Shown here one piece after another: positions 18,379 to 27,269 of a DNA stretch of 64,000 nucleotides. The translations under genes and the position numbers were made by a program. The stretch spans positions 1 through 64,000 of the forward strand of contig CANNIA010000014.1 in assembly GCA_947504705.1 (NCBI GenBank). Reading direction: 5' to 3'. The notes below the pieces were generated by a model. It saw nothing but the letters and a program-made list of their open reading frames with translations. It was not told the origin of the DNA and did no database searches. The stretch's first letter is position 1; each line of letters opens with the position of its first letter. The stretch comes from Paracoccaceae bacterium. GTDB taxonomy: Bacteria > Pseudomonadota > Alphaproteobacteria > Rhodobacterales > Rhodobacteraceae.

Positions 18379-19584
18379 TCAGCCGTCGGTCTTGACCGCA
18401 GCCCGGGGTGCACCTTCGCCCCGGGTTTCTTCATCCGGAACATGTGCCTTCTGGCTTAGAAGTCCCCAGAGAAACCCATTGGTCACTGACTGAACCCCCA
18501 GCGCGGCCAGCACCGCAACCAGTGCCGCCATCCGGGTGATCGTGCCCGCATCCAGCGCGCCGAACCCTGCACCCGCCCAGAACCAGACTGACCCCACAGT
18601 CGCCGCCACCGCCATCAGGATGAACACCGCCCCCAACTGGCAGGCGGTATCCACCGATATCCGCCGCCGCAATGCCTCGAACCGCGCCGAGGTCGGTAAC
18701 AGGTTGCTTTGCACTGCGAAAAGCCGGGCAAGCGCGTGGAACCAGATCAGCTGGAATCCTGTCATGATGAAGGTCGCCGCAAAGATCGTCGTACCCGCAT
18801 CCAGCGTCACCCCGCCCAAGGCGACCGGACCGAACAGCAGTGGCACGAATAGCGCCAGACCCAGCGCCAGCAGCAAGAACCCCGGATAAAGAAACAGGCT
18901 GAACGGCGCGAAGGTCAGCAAAAGCTTCAGATGCCGCCAGCCATCCCGCCAAGACCGCAGATGCGGCGGACGCGACCGGCCGTCGGGCGACAGTGTCGTC
19001 GGCACCTCGGCGATGCGCAGCCCGGCAAGCGTGGCCTTCATCACCATCTCGGATGCAAACTCCATCCCCGGCGAGGTCAGCCCAAGCTTCAGGATCGACG
19101 CCCGGGAAAAGCCGCGCATCCCGCAATGGAAATCGCCGATCGGGGTCCGGTACAGCACACGGCCGATCGTCGACAGCACCGGGTTGCCCAGATAGCGGTG
19201 CAGGGGCGGCATCGCGCCCTTGGCAATCCCGCCCTTGAACCGGTTGCCCATCACCAGGTCCGCCCCACCCCGCAGCTTTTCGACAAAGCCGTCCAGCCGG
19301 GAAAAATCATAGCTGTCGTCGCTGTCACCCATGATGACATAGCTGCCCTGCGCTGCCTGGATCCCCGCGATCAGCGCCGAACCATAGCCCCGCTGCGGCA
19401 CCGCCACGACCCGCGCGCCCAAGCCAGTCGCGATGTCCTGGCTGCCATCGGTCGAGCCATTGTCGGCGATCACTACCTCGCCCTTGATGCCAGACTCCGC
19501 AAGAAAGCCCAGCGCCTTCTTGATGCAGGCCGCAAGCGTTTCGGCCTCGTTCAGGCAGGGCATGAGAATGGTAAGCTCGATCAT
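18379..19584 (-). CDS. Membrane-bound GT2 glycosyltransferase (GtrB/DPM1-like)
   Basis: A 401-residue protein. The N-terminal GT2 domain has DNGSTDGS at residues 41-48, the metal-binding DSDD at 87-90 and GMRGFSR. The C-terminal half has four or so membrane helices from about residue 225 to 385. This matches the polyprenyl-phosphate sugar synthases (GtrB/DPM1 type) that load a hexose onto undecaprenyl phosphate. The divergent neighbours, a GT-C membrane transferase and a GtrA flippase, complete the usual set. It is convergent with ahcY. Confidence 0.88.
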   Translation of the reverse strand: MIELTILMPCLNEAETLAACIKKALGFLAESGIKGEVVIADNGSTDGSQDIATGLGARVVAVPQRGYGSALIAGIQAAQGSYVIMGDSDDSYDFSRLDGFVEKLRGGADLVMGNRFKGGIAKGAMPPLHRYLGNPVLSTIGRVLYRTPIGDFHCGMRGFSRASILKLGLTSPGMEFASEMVMKATLAGLRIAEVPTTLSPDGRSRPPHLRSWRDGWRHLKLLLTFAPFSLFLYPGFLLLALGLALFVPLLFGPVALGGVTLDAGTTIFAATFIMTGFQLIWFHALARLFAVQSNLLPTSARFEALRRRISVDTACQLGAVFILMAVAATVGSVWFWAGAGFGALDAGTITRMAALVAVLAALGVQSVTNGFLWGLLSQKAHVPDEETRGEGAPRAAVKTDG

Positions 19585-19814
19585 TTACAGAACCTCAATG
19601 CACATCCGGCAGCTCGGCACCTGCCGAAAGACAAACACATGACAACTGCGCCGGAATTTGGACAGCAAGCCACCGGAACAATCAACCCGCAGGAGAGAGA
19701 TCTACGAAAACATGCTATTCTGTCGTATGTGGCGCTGTTTCGGTGCACAAAGCCTACCCCTGCGGGTGAAGCTATGTCTATCAATTCTGGAAACAACGAA
19801 TCATCAGGCACCAA

Positions 19815-21635
19815 ATGCATTTGCGAACCGGCACAAAGTCTTTCGGCATCTGGTGGATTTGCTTCGGCGCAATCGCCATCTTCGTGTTGAAGACTTTTAC
19901 CTTCGAGACTTCGGTCGCCTCTAGGCTGATCACGGGCGATACCGATAACCTGATGCGCCTGGCCGAGGTTCGCGACTGGCTCGCCGGGCAGTCCTGGTTC
20001 GACACCCATCAATACCGCGTCTTGCCCCCCGACGGCATCTCGATGCACTGGTCGCGCTATATCGATGCCGGGATCGCCGGGATATATATTGTTTCCTCGT
20101 GGTTTGTTGACCCGGCAAGTGCCGAGCTTTTGGCCGTGGCGCTTTGGCCGGCTTTCCTGGCCTGCCTGATGGTCCTCATTCTCGGCCATGGCACCTATCG
20201 GCTGTTTGGCAGGGCTGCAGCGGCCGGGGCGCTGCTGGCCTTTCTCAGCTTGGGAAGGCTGGTCGGTGAATTCATCCCGACGCGGATCGACCACCACAAC
20301 TTTCAGATGCTCTGCGCTACCGCTGTGTTCTATCTGTCTGTCATCCCCGGTCGCTCCCGGCTTCTTGGGGCGCTGGCTGGGGCCATCACTGCACTGAACC
20401 TTGCCATCGGGCTGGAAATGCTTCCAGCTCTTGCCACGATCTGGGGACTGATGGCGCTTCGCTACGCCTTCGCCCGACCCTCGTCCGGTGACTGGCTTCT
20501 TGGCTACGGCCTTTCGCTTGCCGTGGCGGCACCGCTGCTTATGGCCGGGCAGACGCCGATGTCCGCCTGGGCGACAAACTATTGCGATGTTCTTGCACCA
20601 CCCGTCCTTGCGCTGGCCGCCATCGGCATCGTCGCCACCCTGGTCCCCGTCCTGGCCCAACGCGTCCTGAAGGGCCCGCTCTCGCGCATTGCCGCAATGA
20701 TTGCGCTTGGCGGGCTGGGGTTGTGGCTTGCCGCCCCGCTCTTGCTGCCCTGCAGTGGCGGCCCCTATTCCGCGGTCGAGCCCGAGATTCGCCGCCACAT
20801 CGAGGAGAGAATTCTCGAAGCTCGCTCTTTCGTCATTCTGCTACACGACGATGCCCGCCTGTTGTTCGGAGTGCTGCTTCCGCCCGTCGTGGTCAGCCTT
20901 TTTGCGCTTGGCGCCACTCGAAAGCTTTGGGGCCGACTGGAAGCCCCACAGCGGACCGCTCTGGTTCAGGCATTCATCGTGATCCTGGTCGGCATTGGCT
21001 TTGCCATGCTGCAAATCAGGGCAGCAAATCTGATCGTGCCCGCACTGCCCTTGGTTACAGGATTCCTTATCTACGCCTTCACTGTGATCCCGCGCTATCA
21101 CCGGTTACGCGCACCGGCTGCGCTGGTTCTTATCCTAGCAATGCCCGCGACCGTTCAGATCCTTATCTTTTCCGTCATGGCAAAAAGCCCGACGATCACG
21201 GTCGACAGCATCCCAGCCGAAATCGCCGCCGTCAGAGGGGTGCCGAAATCCTTCGCTGTTTGTCGCAGCCCATTGGCCATGGACGAGGTTGACAGCCTGC
21301 CCAAGTCGCTCATCTTCACCAACATGGGCCTTGGACCGGCGATCGTCGCCTATACCCAGCACTCGGTCACATCGGCACCCTACCACCGCAGCCCGGATGC
21401 GTACTGGAACGGCTCTATCGCCTTTGAAAGCCAGGACAATCTGCGCAAAGGTCTGACCAAGTCCGGGGCAGACTTTCTGGTCATCTGCGCGGGAAGCAGC
21501 ATCGACTGGACCCTGACTTTCCTGCAGCCTGGCAACTTGCCCGACTGGCTGATTGATGTAACGGACACGCGAACGCTGGTCCGGGTGTTTCAGGTCGACA
21601 AAGACGCGCTTGCGCGTGCCGGAAACACACCATGA
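19815..21635 (+). CDS. GT-C membrane glycosyltransferase (STT3/PMT-like)
   Basis: A 606-residue polytopic membrane protein with a first helix at about 11-28 and roughly ten more. After helix 1 it has GDTDNLMRLAEVRDWL, the acidic first-loop motif of GT-C enzymes, followed by GISMHWSR and FIPTRIDHHNFQ. These are features of STT3/PMT-like transferases that move a sugar from a polyprenyl-phosphate donor on the periplasmic side. It overlaps the downstream gtrA-like gene by ATGA, and a GtrB-like donor synthase lies divergently upstream. Its acceptor (glycan, lipid or protein) is unknown. Confidence 0.75.
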   Translation: MHLRTGTKSFGIWWICFGAIAIFVLKTFTFETSVASRLITGDTDNLMRLAEVRDWLAGQSWFDTHQYRVLPPDGISMHWSRYIDAGIAGIYIVSSWFVDPASAELLAVALWPAFLACLMVLILGHGTYRLFGRAAAAGALLAFLSLGRLVGEFIPTRIDHHNFQMLCATAVFYLSVIPGRSRLLGALAGAITALNLAIGLEMLPALATIWGLMALRYAFARPSSGDWLLGYGLSLAVAAPLLMAGQTPMSAWATNYCDVLAPPVLALAAIGIVATLVPVLAQRVLKGPLSRIAAMIALGGLGLWLAAPLLLPCSGGPYSAVEPEIRRHIEERILEARSFVILLHDDARLLFGVLLPPVVVSLFALGATRKLWGRLEAPQRTALVQAFIVILVGIGFAMLQIRAANLIVPALPLVTGFLIYAFTVIPRYHRLRAPAALVLILAMPATVQILIFSVMAKSPTITVDSIPAEIAAVRGVPKSFAVCRSPLAMDEVDSLPKSLIFTNMGLGPAIVAYTQHSVTSAPYHRSPDAYWNGSIAFESQDNLRKGLTKSGADFLVICAGSSIDWTLTFLQPGNLPDWLIDVTDTRTLVRVFQVDKDALARAGNTP

Positions 21636-22039
21636 GAGTGGCAGCCTTGCTGCAAAACACCTTTCTGCGCTTCGTTCTGGTCGGCGGCAGCATTGCCGTG
21701 GTCTATTCCGTGCTTGCCGCACTTGCGACTTCATGCCTGCCGATCCCAAAACCAGTGTCCGCCGGTCTTGCCTGGCTGCTCTGCATACCTTTGGCCTTCT
21801 GGAGCCAACGCCGCTTTACCTTCCGTCAAAGCCAGCCGCACCGCCACGCCTTTGGGCTTTACGCCGCAACCCAGGCCCTCTCGATCGGCATCGTTGCTGC
21901 GGTCAGCTACCTCTTGGCACAGGGAACCTTCTGGCACGACCTCATCGTCCACCTTGGCGCATCGGCTTTGGCCGCGGTTGCCAGCTATGTCATCAACCGT
22001 CGGGTCGTCTTCCCTGAAGCCCGACCGCAGCAAAAGTGA
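21632..22039 (+). CDS. GtrA-family flippase-like membrane protein
   Basis: A 135-residue protein with four predicted membrane helices and the GtrA landmarks FVLVGGSIAVVYS near the N-terminus, WSQRRFTFR in the middle and VASYVINRRVVF near the end. GtrA proteins are thought to flip undecaprenyl-phosphate-linked glucose. It is translationally coupled (ATGA) to the GT-C gene, so the three-gene set 18379-22039 can make, flip and transfer a lipid-linked sugar. Confidence 0.9.
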   Translation: MRVAALLQNTFLRFVLVGGSIAVVYSVLAALATSCLPIPKPVSAGLAWLLCIPLAFWSQRRFTFRQSQPHRHAFGLYAATQALSIGIVAAVSYLLAQGTFWHDLIVHLGASALAAVASYVINRRVVFPEARPQQK

Positions 22040-22068
22040 CGCGTTGGGCGGAATTTTCCCCTTAGTTC

Positions 22069-22090
22069 GAGTGCGGGCATTCCTGCACTC
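22069..22090 (+). terminator. Hairpin after the GtrA-like gene
   Basis: GAGTGCGGG (22069-22077) pairs with CCTGCACTC (22082-22090), 9 bp with one G-U and a 4-base loop, 30 bp after the gtrA stop. The following bases (TTCCCC) are only weakly T-rich. It is probably the end of the sugar operon or a leader hairpin of the next gene. Confidence 0.45.
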
Positions 22091-22122
22091 TTCCCCGGTC
22101 AATCCAACACATCAAGACCTTA

Positions 22123-22127
22123 GGGAG
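22123..22127 (+). promoter_or_regulatory. Ribosome-binding site for a TTG start
   Basis: GGGAG is 7 bases upstream of TTG 22135. No in-frame ATG or GTG gives a family-length DUF2853 protein, so this site decides the start. Confidence 0.65.
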
Positions 22128-22134
22128 ACAGAAC

Positions 22135-22476
22135 TTGGGAAAACGTGACGATCTGATCGCGAAATATGCCGAAGACCTGAAAGCGAAATGCAAAGTGACG
22201 CCCGACATGGCGCTGCTGACCAAGGTGACCATCGGCTGCGGCCCGGCGATCTATGATAACGACGCCCAGACCGTTGCCGCCTCGGACAAAGCCGAGTTGG
22301 AGCGGATCAAGGCGAACTTCTTGATCAAGAAGCTTGGCCTTAAAGATGGTCCGGCCCTGATCGACGGCATCAACGCCGCTGTCGAAACCTATGGCAAGTC
22401 CGAGCGCAACAAATACCGCGCGGTGTTCTACTATCTTCTCGTCAAGCATTTCGCCAAGGAAAGGGCCTACGCCTGA
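22135..22476 (+). CDS. DUF2853 family protein
   Basis: A 113-residue soluble, lysine-rich, mostly helical protein matching DUF2853 over its whole length: GKRDDLIAKYAEDLK at the start, PDMALLTKVTIGCGPAIY, NFLIKKLGLKDGP and KYRAVFYYLLVKHF at the end. The family's function is unknown. Translation starts at TTG 22135. It stands alone between the sugar locus and the exporter gene. Confidence 0.9.
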   Translation: MGKRDDLIAKYAEDLKAKCKVTPDMALLTKVTIGCGPAIYDNDAQTVAASDKAELERIKANFLIKKLGLKDGPALIDGINAAVETYGKSERNKYRAVFYYLLVKHFAKERAYA

Positions 22477-22551
22477 CCCCGGACGGCCGGCGGACATTGT
22501 CTTTGCCTTTGGCGCGGGTCATGTTGGCCCGCCCCAAGTCGTAAGGCCGCC

Positions 22552-23751
22552 ATGTCCGCCGATCCACACCCCGCGCAAACCCCTGCCGACACGACCGTCG
22601 TGCAAATCATCCTTGCGGTTGCCCTTGGGCATTTCCTGAACGACCTGATGCAGTCGCTGATCCCGGCGGCCTATCCGTTGCTCAAAACCAACCTCTCGCT
22701 CAGCTTTTCGCAGATCGGCCTGATCACGCTGGTGTTTCAGGGCACAGCCTCGGTGCTGCAACCCTTGATCGGGCTTTATACCGACCGCAGGCCACTGCCC
22801 TATGCGATGGCTGCCGGGATGGCCTCGACCGGGACGGGGCTCGTGCTTCTGGCGCATGCGCAAAGCTTCGGGCTTGTACTGCTGGCCGTGGCCCTGATCG
22901 GCCTTGGCTCGTCGATCTTCCACCCCGAGGCATCGCGAATCGCCCGACTTGCCGCCGGGATGCGACCCGGCTTTGCGCAATCGCTGTTTCAGGTCGGCGG
23001 CAACGCCGGGTCGGCTATGGGTCCCCTGGCGGCCGCCTTGGTGGTGATGCAGCGCGGTCAGGTCTCGATCGAGTGGTTTGCCGCCGTTGCCGTTGCAGGC
23101 ATGGCCCTGCTCTGGGGTGTCGGGCGCTGGTATGTAGCGATTGGCGCAGCGCGCGCACTGGCACGGAAAAGTCGGGTACGCTCTGCCAAGCCGCTGCCCA
23201 AAGCCACGGTGCGGCTGGGCATGACCCTTTTGATCGTGCTGATGGCGTCCAAGTTCGTCTATTCGGTCTCGCTCTCCAGCTACTACACCTTCTACCTGAT
23301 CGAGCAGTACGGCCTGTCGGTAAACCAGTCGCAGCTTTGCCTATTCATCTTCCTACTCGCCGTGGCAGTCGGCACGATCATCGGCGGCCCGATAGGTGAC
23401 CGGATCGGACGACGCCGGGTGATCCTGTGGTCGATCCTTGGAATTCTGCCGCTGACGCTTCTGGTGCCATGGCTGCCGCTCGTGCCCTCGGTCATCGCGG
23501 TGGCGCTGGCCGGGCTCATCCTCGCTTCGGCCTTCCCGGCCATGGTGGTCTATGCGCAGGACCTCATGCCGCAAAATACCGGCATGGTTGCGGGGCTGCT
23601 TTTCGGCCTTGCCTTTGGCACCGCCGCACTTGGGGCAGCAGGTCTGGGCGTGCTGGCCGACCACTGGGGCATTGTTAGGGTTTACCAGATCTGCGCCTTC
23701 CTGCCGCTCTTGGGTCTGGTCGCCTTCCTGCTGCCTGACCTGCGAGACTGA
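22552..23751 (+). CDS. MFS exporter, fosmidomycin-resistance (Fsr) type
   Basis: A 399-residue major facilitator with 12 predicted helices. The Fsr-subfamily signatures are visible: LGHFLNDLMQSLIPA in helix 1, GLYTDRRPLPYAM between helices 2 and 3, GSSIFHPEASRIAR, and SLFQVGGNAGSAMGP. The second half has the MFS loop GDRIGRRRVI. The E. coli relative exports fosmidomycin; natural substrate here is unknown. It starts with ATG 22552 and is followed by palindromes rather than by a coupled gene. Confidence 0.9.
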   Translation: MSADPHPAQTPADTTVVQIILAVALGHFLNDLMQSLIPAAYPLLKTNLSLSFSQIGLITLVFQGTASVLQPLIGLYTDRRPLPYAMAAGMASTGTGLVLLAHAQSFGLVLLAVALIGLGSSIFHPEASRIARLAAGMRPGFAQSLFQVGGNAGSAMGPLAAALVVMQRGQVSIEWFAAVAVAGMALLWGVGRWYVAIGAARALARKSRVRSAKPLPKATVRLGMTLLIVLMASKFVYSVSLSSYYTFYLIEQYGLSVNQSQLCLFIFLLAVAVGTIIGGPIGDRIGRRRVILWSILGILPLTLLVPWLPLVPSVIAVALAGLILASAFPAMVVYAQDLMPQNTGMVAGLLFGLAFGTAALGAAGLGVLADHWGIVRVYQICAFLPLLGLVAFLLPDLRD

Positions 23752-23753
23752 CC

Positions 23754-23770
23754 GCATTTGCGGCAAATGC
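23754..23770. repeat. 17-bp inverted repeat after the exporter gene
   Basis: GCATTTGC (23754-23761) and GCAAATGC (23763-23770) are perfect inverted copies separated by one G, starting 3 bp after the stop codon of the MFS gene. As RNA the stem would have to open around the centre. There is no T tract. It could be a transcription end or a protein-binding palindrome. Confidence 0.5.
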
Positions 23771-23836
23771 TGCGGGCTTCGCGTTTGCGCAAGGCGGCGG
23801 GTTCCGGTATCTCTACACAAGTCAGGGCAGGAAGCC

Positions 23837-23921
23837 CGGGACCCTTTACAGATCACGTGCGGTGCTTGGGGTGTGCACGTGGGGTGGATGAAGGGTCCCG
23901 TAGGGGTGCGGGACCCTTCAT
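23837..23921 (+). other. Three-arm alternative hairpin element
   Basis: Arm A CGGGACCCTT (23837-23846) is perfectly complementary to arm B AAGGGTCCCG (23891-23900). Arm B, extended to 23888-23899, is also perfectly complementary over 12 bp to arm C (23910-23921). Between A and B lies a separate 7-bp hairpin CACGTGC/GCACGTG (23854-23860, 23875-23881). A:B and B:C pairing exclude each other, the geometry of an antiterminator/terminator switch. The B:C stem is followed by CCGTTTTC, a modest T tract. No known riboswitch was recognised. Confidence 0.6.
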
Positions 23922-24109
23922 TCCGTTTTCTGCAAGATGACATGTCGACTTGATCCCTGATCAAGCGCCGTGCAGCGCGCCGCCGTTCCTGAATCCTGCG
24001 GACCATGTGACGCGGTCCGACCAACTTGCGATAGCCCCGTTTGTTGCCAGCGTTCCGGCCACGGGCAAGTCTTGGCGCAATGCGGGAACTGCGCATGATT
24101 GAATGCAAA

Positions 24110-26021
24110 ATGCTTCGACAAGCCCACCCTGGGTCGCCCGTCGTGATCGCGGTCTTTTCCTATCGATACGAAGCCCATCTTCGTCCCTGATCTGATCGAG
24201 AATATCCGCCCCTTCGTTCATGGCTACGTGGCTTGGGATGACCGCGCCGCAACCGCCGAACTCACCTTCGTGCCCGAAAGGCGCAACCGCCTGCTTGCCC
24301 AGGCCCGCCAGATGGGCGCGCTCTGGATCCTGGCGGTCGACCCGGATGAACGGATCGAGGCAAACTTCACCAAGCGCCTGCCGGAAATCCTTGCCATGGG
24401 CGAGGGCAACCTCTGGACCTTTACCCTGCGCGAAATGTTCACCGCCGACAGCTATCGCACCGACGGGATCTGGGGCGCAAAGAAGCGGATCCGCTTGTTC
24501 CCCGCGAAGGCAGCCGAACGGAAACTGGACGCGGCGCTTCACGGCAGCTGGGTTGCCGATCCGACCGGCTACACCATCCGCGACGCCGAAACCAACTACT
24601 ACCACCTGCGCATGGCCACCCCCGAACGCCGCCGCCTGCGCCGCGAGCTTTATGCAACTGCCGACCCAACCCGCCAGTTTCAGGCCCTTGGCTACGACTA
24701 TCTTGATGACGACCGTGGCATGGTGCTGGAAAAGATCCCGCAAGGCCGGGACTTCAAACCGCCCTACTTCGAGGATCACGGGCTTTGGTCGCCAGATCCC
24801 GGCAAGCTTGGCGCAATCATCCCCGACCCAGCCGAAGCCCGCCTGACCTATGTCTCAAAGGCTCCGGCGCGAGGTGGTCACGCTCAGGCCAGCCATGTGC
24901 TGCAGGATCTTGCCGATGCCGATCCCGCCGATGCCGATCTTCTGCCCATGGCCGCAATGCTGGCCCGAACGGCGCGCGACATGCCGCGCACGCAAGCTTT
25001 GGCCTCGGCCATTCTGGACCAGACACCCGACAACGCCCTTGCGCTTTACCTGCGGGGGCTGGCCACGGGCGGCGATCAGTCCAGCCTTGCCGACCTTGCC
25101 CGCCTGCATGACCTTGTCGGCGATTGCCATCTTACCCGCGACCTTGCCTCCCGGATTTCTCGCGATACCGACGACATTAGCCAACCGACGGCGCTCTGGC
25201 GTCGCTGGGTGCCGGGTCCAGCAACCTGCCATGAGGGCGCGCAGATTTCCGCCGCACCAATGTCGGTGGTGGTGATCGGCTACCGAGCGCAAGCCGGGCT
25301 TGCCGCCGCCGTCGCCTCCCTTCGCGCGCAGGATCCGCCTTGCGAAATCGTCGTGGTGAACTCCGGCGGCGGCCCCATCGAAACCCTGCTTGCCGACCAT
25401 CAGGACCACATCCGCCTGATCAGCACCGATCAGCGCCTTTTTGTCGGCGCTGGCCGCAACATCGGCATCGACGCCTCGCGCGGGAAGATCGTCGGGTTTC
25501 TGGCGCGCGACTGTCAGGCCCTGCCCGGCTGGGTTGCCGGTCGGATGCAAAGGCACGATCTTGGCGCGCAATGCGTGTCAAATCCCGTAGTGCCCGAGCC
25601 GGGCGCAAGCCCTCGGGCCCTGGCTGCCACCGCCGCACAACGCCTAAGCCGCAACCCTTCGACCCCGCCTGCCCAAGTGTTGCATTCTGGACGGTCCATT
25701 GTCCGCGATACCTTGTCGCTTGCCGGATACTACCCAACCGGAATGCGCGTTTCCGAAGACACCGCGATGAACCGGCAACTTGATCGTTTGGCTGCCTGTG
25801 TCAGGGCACCCGATGTCCACACGACGCATAAGGAACCGACCAGCTTTCTGGGCCTTATCCGTGACTATTTCGGGCGCGGGTTTCGCATGGCCCCCGAACA
25901 ACCTTTCCGCGGCAAGCCCGGCAATCCGTCAAGCAAGGCGCAAAGCTGGCTGGCCCTGTCCTGGCGGAATAGCCTGACCCGCAGGCCCTTTGCGGGCGAG
26001 GAAATTTCAACCTCGGAATGA
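24110..26021 (+). pseudogene. Two-domain glycosyltransferase with a frameshift near its start
   Basis: Translation from ATG 24110 gives VVIAVFSYRYEAHL and then stops; from 24183, in the next frame, it resumes with VPDLIENIRPF and runs open to 26021. Removing one base at about 24182 restores HLVPDLIENI, a continuous N-terminus for this glycosyltransferase type. The rest has a GT-A-like domain (ILAVDPDERIE), a helical repeat segment (about residues 225-330), and a second GT2-like domain (SVVVIGYRAQAG, FVGAGRNIGIDASRG, ending near SFLGLIRDYFGRGFR). The long intact remainder suggests a recent lesion or a sequencing error. A shortened product from GTG 24228 is possible but would lack the first strand. 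Confidence 0.7.
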
Positions 26022-26647
26022 CGCGGGGCAGGCTTGCGGTAAGCTTCACGATCACGCTCGCCAAATTCCTCGGCGTCTTGCGTGGTGTTGCCCGACAGCG
26101 CAAGGCAGACCGTGCCCCGTTACAGGCCCAACAGGCGCTTGCCTCGAACGCAAGCCCCGCGTCCGACGCCCGCGTGATGTCAATTGGCCAAAAGGCGGCA
26201 GCCCTTGACCCACAGGACTCCGCCAAGCTGCTTTTCCTTGGCAAGACCCTGGTCCGGCTTGGCCGCGATGGTACCGCTGCCTTCCGTGCGGCCTTGGCCC
26301 TTGATCCAACGCGGCCGGAACCCCTTTCGCATCTCCTTGCCCCGTTGATCGCGCAAGGCGATTGGCCAACCGCTCTGGCGACAGCCGAAACCGCAGCCGA
26401 AACCACCCCGCAATTGGCCGAGCTTTGGATGTTGGCCGCCGAAATTGCCGCGACGTCCGGGCGAAAGGCACTTGCGACTGCCTACTTGCAACGGTCCCTA
26501 AGCCTTGCGCCACACCTTCCCGCCGCACATGCAAAGGCCGAAAGACTGTACCAAGTGCTCGGAAGCCCAGCCGCCGCCGCGCGTCGCCGTGCCACAGCTG
26601 ATCGGCTGCAAGCCGATCTTGCCGGCAACAAGGTCAATGGCGACTGA
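26018..26647 (+). CDS. TPR-repeat protein linked to the glycosyltransferase
   Basis: A 209-residue protein with a hydrophobic/basic N-terminus (residues 1-25) and about three tetratricopeptide-like repeats (AALDPQDSAKLLFLGKTL, AALALDPTRPEPLSHLL, SLSLAPHLPAAHAKAERL). It is coupled to the preceding glycosyltransferase by an ATGA overlap, and that protein also has a helical repeat segment, so they probably act together on surface glycans. No catalytic motif is visible. Confidence 0.7.
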   Translation: MTRGRLAVSFTITLAKFLGVLRGVARQRKADRAPLQAQQALASNASPASDARVMSIGQKAAALDPQDSAKLLFLGKTLVRLGRDGTAAFRAALALDPTRPEPLSHLLAPLIAQGDWPTALATAETAAETTPQLAELWMLAAEIAATSGRKALATAYLQRSLSLAPHLPAAHAKAERLYQVLGSPAAAARRRATADRLQADLAGNKVNGD

Positions 26648-26668
26648 TCAAACCCGCCTATGGCGCAG

Positions 26669-26687
26669 GGTGGGCAATCTGCCCACC
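26669..26687. terminator. GGTGGGCA/TGCCCACC hairpin between convergent genes
   Basis: GGTGGGCA (26669-26676) and TGCCCACC (26680-26687) form an 8-bp GC-rich stem with a 3-base loop, in the 50-bp gap between the convergent TPR and DUF1761 genes. The same core recurs as a longer palindrome after mutS (56988-57015), so this is a dispersed repeat that may act as a bidirectional terminator. Confidence 0.55.
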
Positions 26688-26697
26688 TTCCCCGGCC

Positions 26698-27108
26698 TCA
26701 GAACGCGTTCAGCACCGCGCCCATGATCGTGCAACCCACGATGCTGTTCACCCCGTCGATCACCGTCAACGCCGGTTTGCGCATCGCAAAGCCATAGTTC
26801 ATCGCGACCCAAGGCGTGATGAAGAAGGCCCCGATGCCAAGACCGGCAACTGCGCCGCCGCCGATGCTTGTGACACCCGAGGTCGCCAGCAGATGCCGCA
26901 TCATCCCCGCGACCAGGACCATCGCCACCAGCCCGATCACAAAGGGCATCGGGCTTGATCCGCCTTGGCTGTCAGCGCGCATCGGGCGGCCCTTGTCATC
27001 GCATTGCAGTTCGGCCGCCGCGATCCAAGGCTTCGACATCGACATGTACCAGACCGCGCCGAAGGCGAAGGCGGCCAACGCGGCCGCCGGAACGTTAAGA
27101 GCTTCCAT
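26698..27108 (-). CDS. DUF1761 family membrane protein
   Basis: A 136-residue integral membrane protein with four predicted helices. Family features are AAFAFGAVWYMSMSKPWI after the first segment and FITPWVAMNYGFAMRKP in the second half. Function of DUF1761 is unknown. ATG 27108 is preferred over the adjacent GTG 27111 because GGAGG lies 8 bases upstream of the ATG. It is convergent with the TPR gene and not closely coupled to EVE. Confidence 0.85.
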   Translation of the reverse strand: MEALNVPAAALAAFAFGAVWYMSMSKPWIAAAELQCDDKGRPMRADSQGGSSPMPFVIGLVAMVLVAGMMRHLLATSGVTSIGGGAVAGLGIGAFFITPWVAMNYGFAMRKPALTVIDGVNSIVGCTIMGAVLNAF

Positions 27109-27269
27109 CACTCATCCCTCCCGACAGTTTGCCCGGACTTTGCAGGAAAGCGGGCCTTCGGGATAGCAAAATCTGTTGCGGGGACCGATGAAGGTCTTGC
27201 CAGATAATTAATGAATACGCGCAAGTCATTGCGTTCAAATGGTTTTCGGAATCCGCCCAGCGTGGACAG

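Larger units (their letters stand above)
23752..24109. other. Structured intergenic region
   Basis: A 358-bp gap between the exporter gene and the frameshifted glycosyltransferase. It opens with an inverted repeat just after the stop codon and then holds a set of three interacting arms at 23837-23920 (separate entries). The rest, 23925-24109, has no recognised gene, RNA or promoter. Confidence 0.6.

Noticed and set aside
19581-20798. A 405-codon minus-strand frame opposite the GT-C gene
   Set aside because: Its translation is Gly/Gln/Lys-rich and disordered, whereas the plus strand gives a well-formed polytopic membrane protein.
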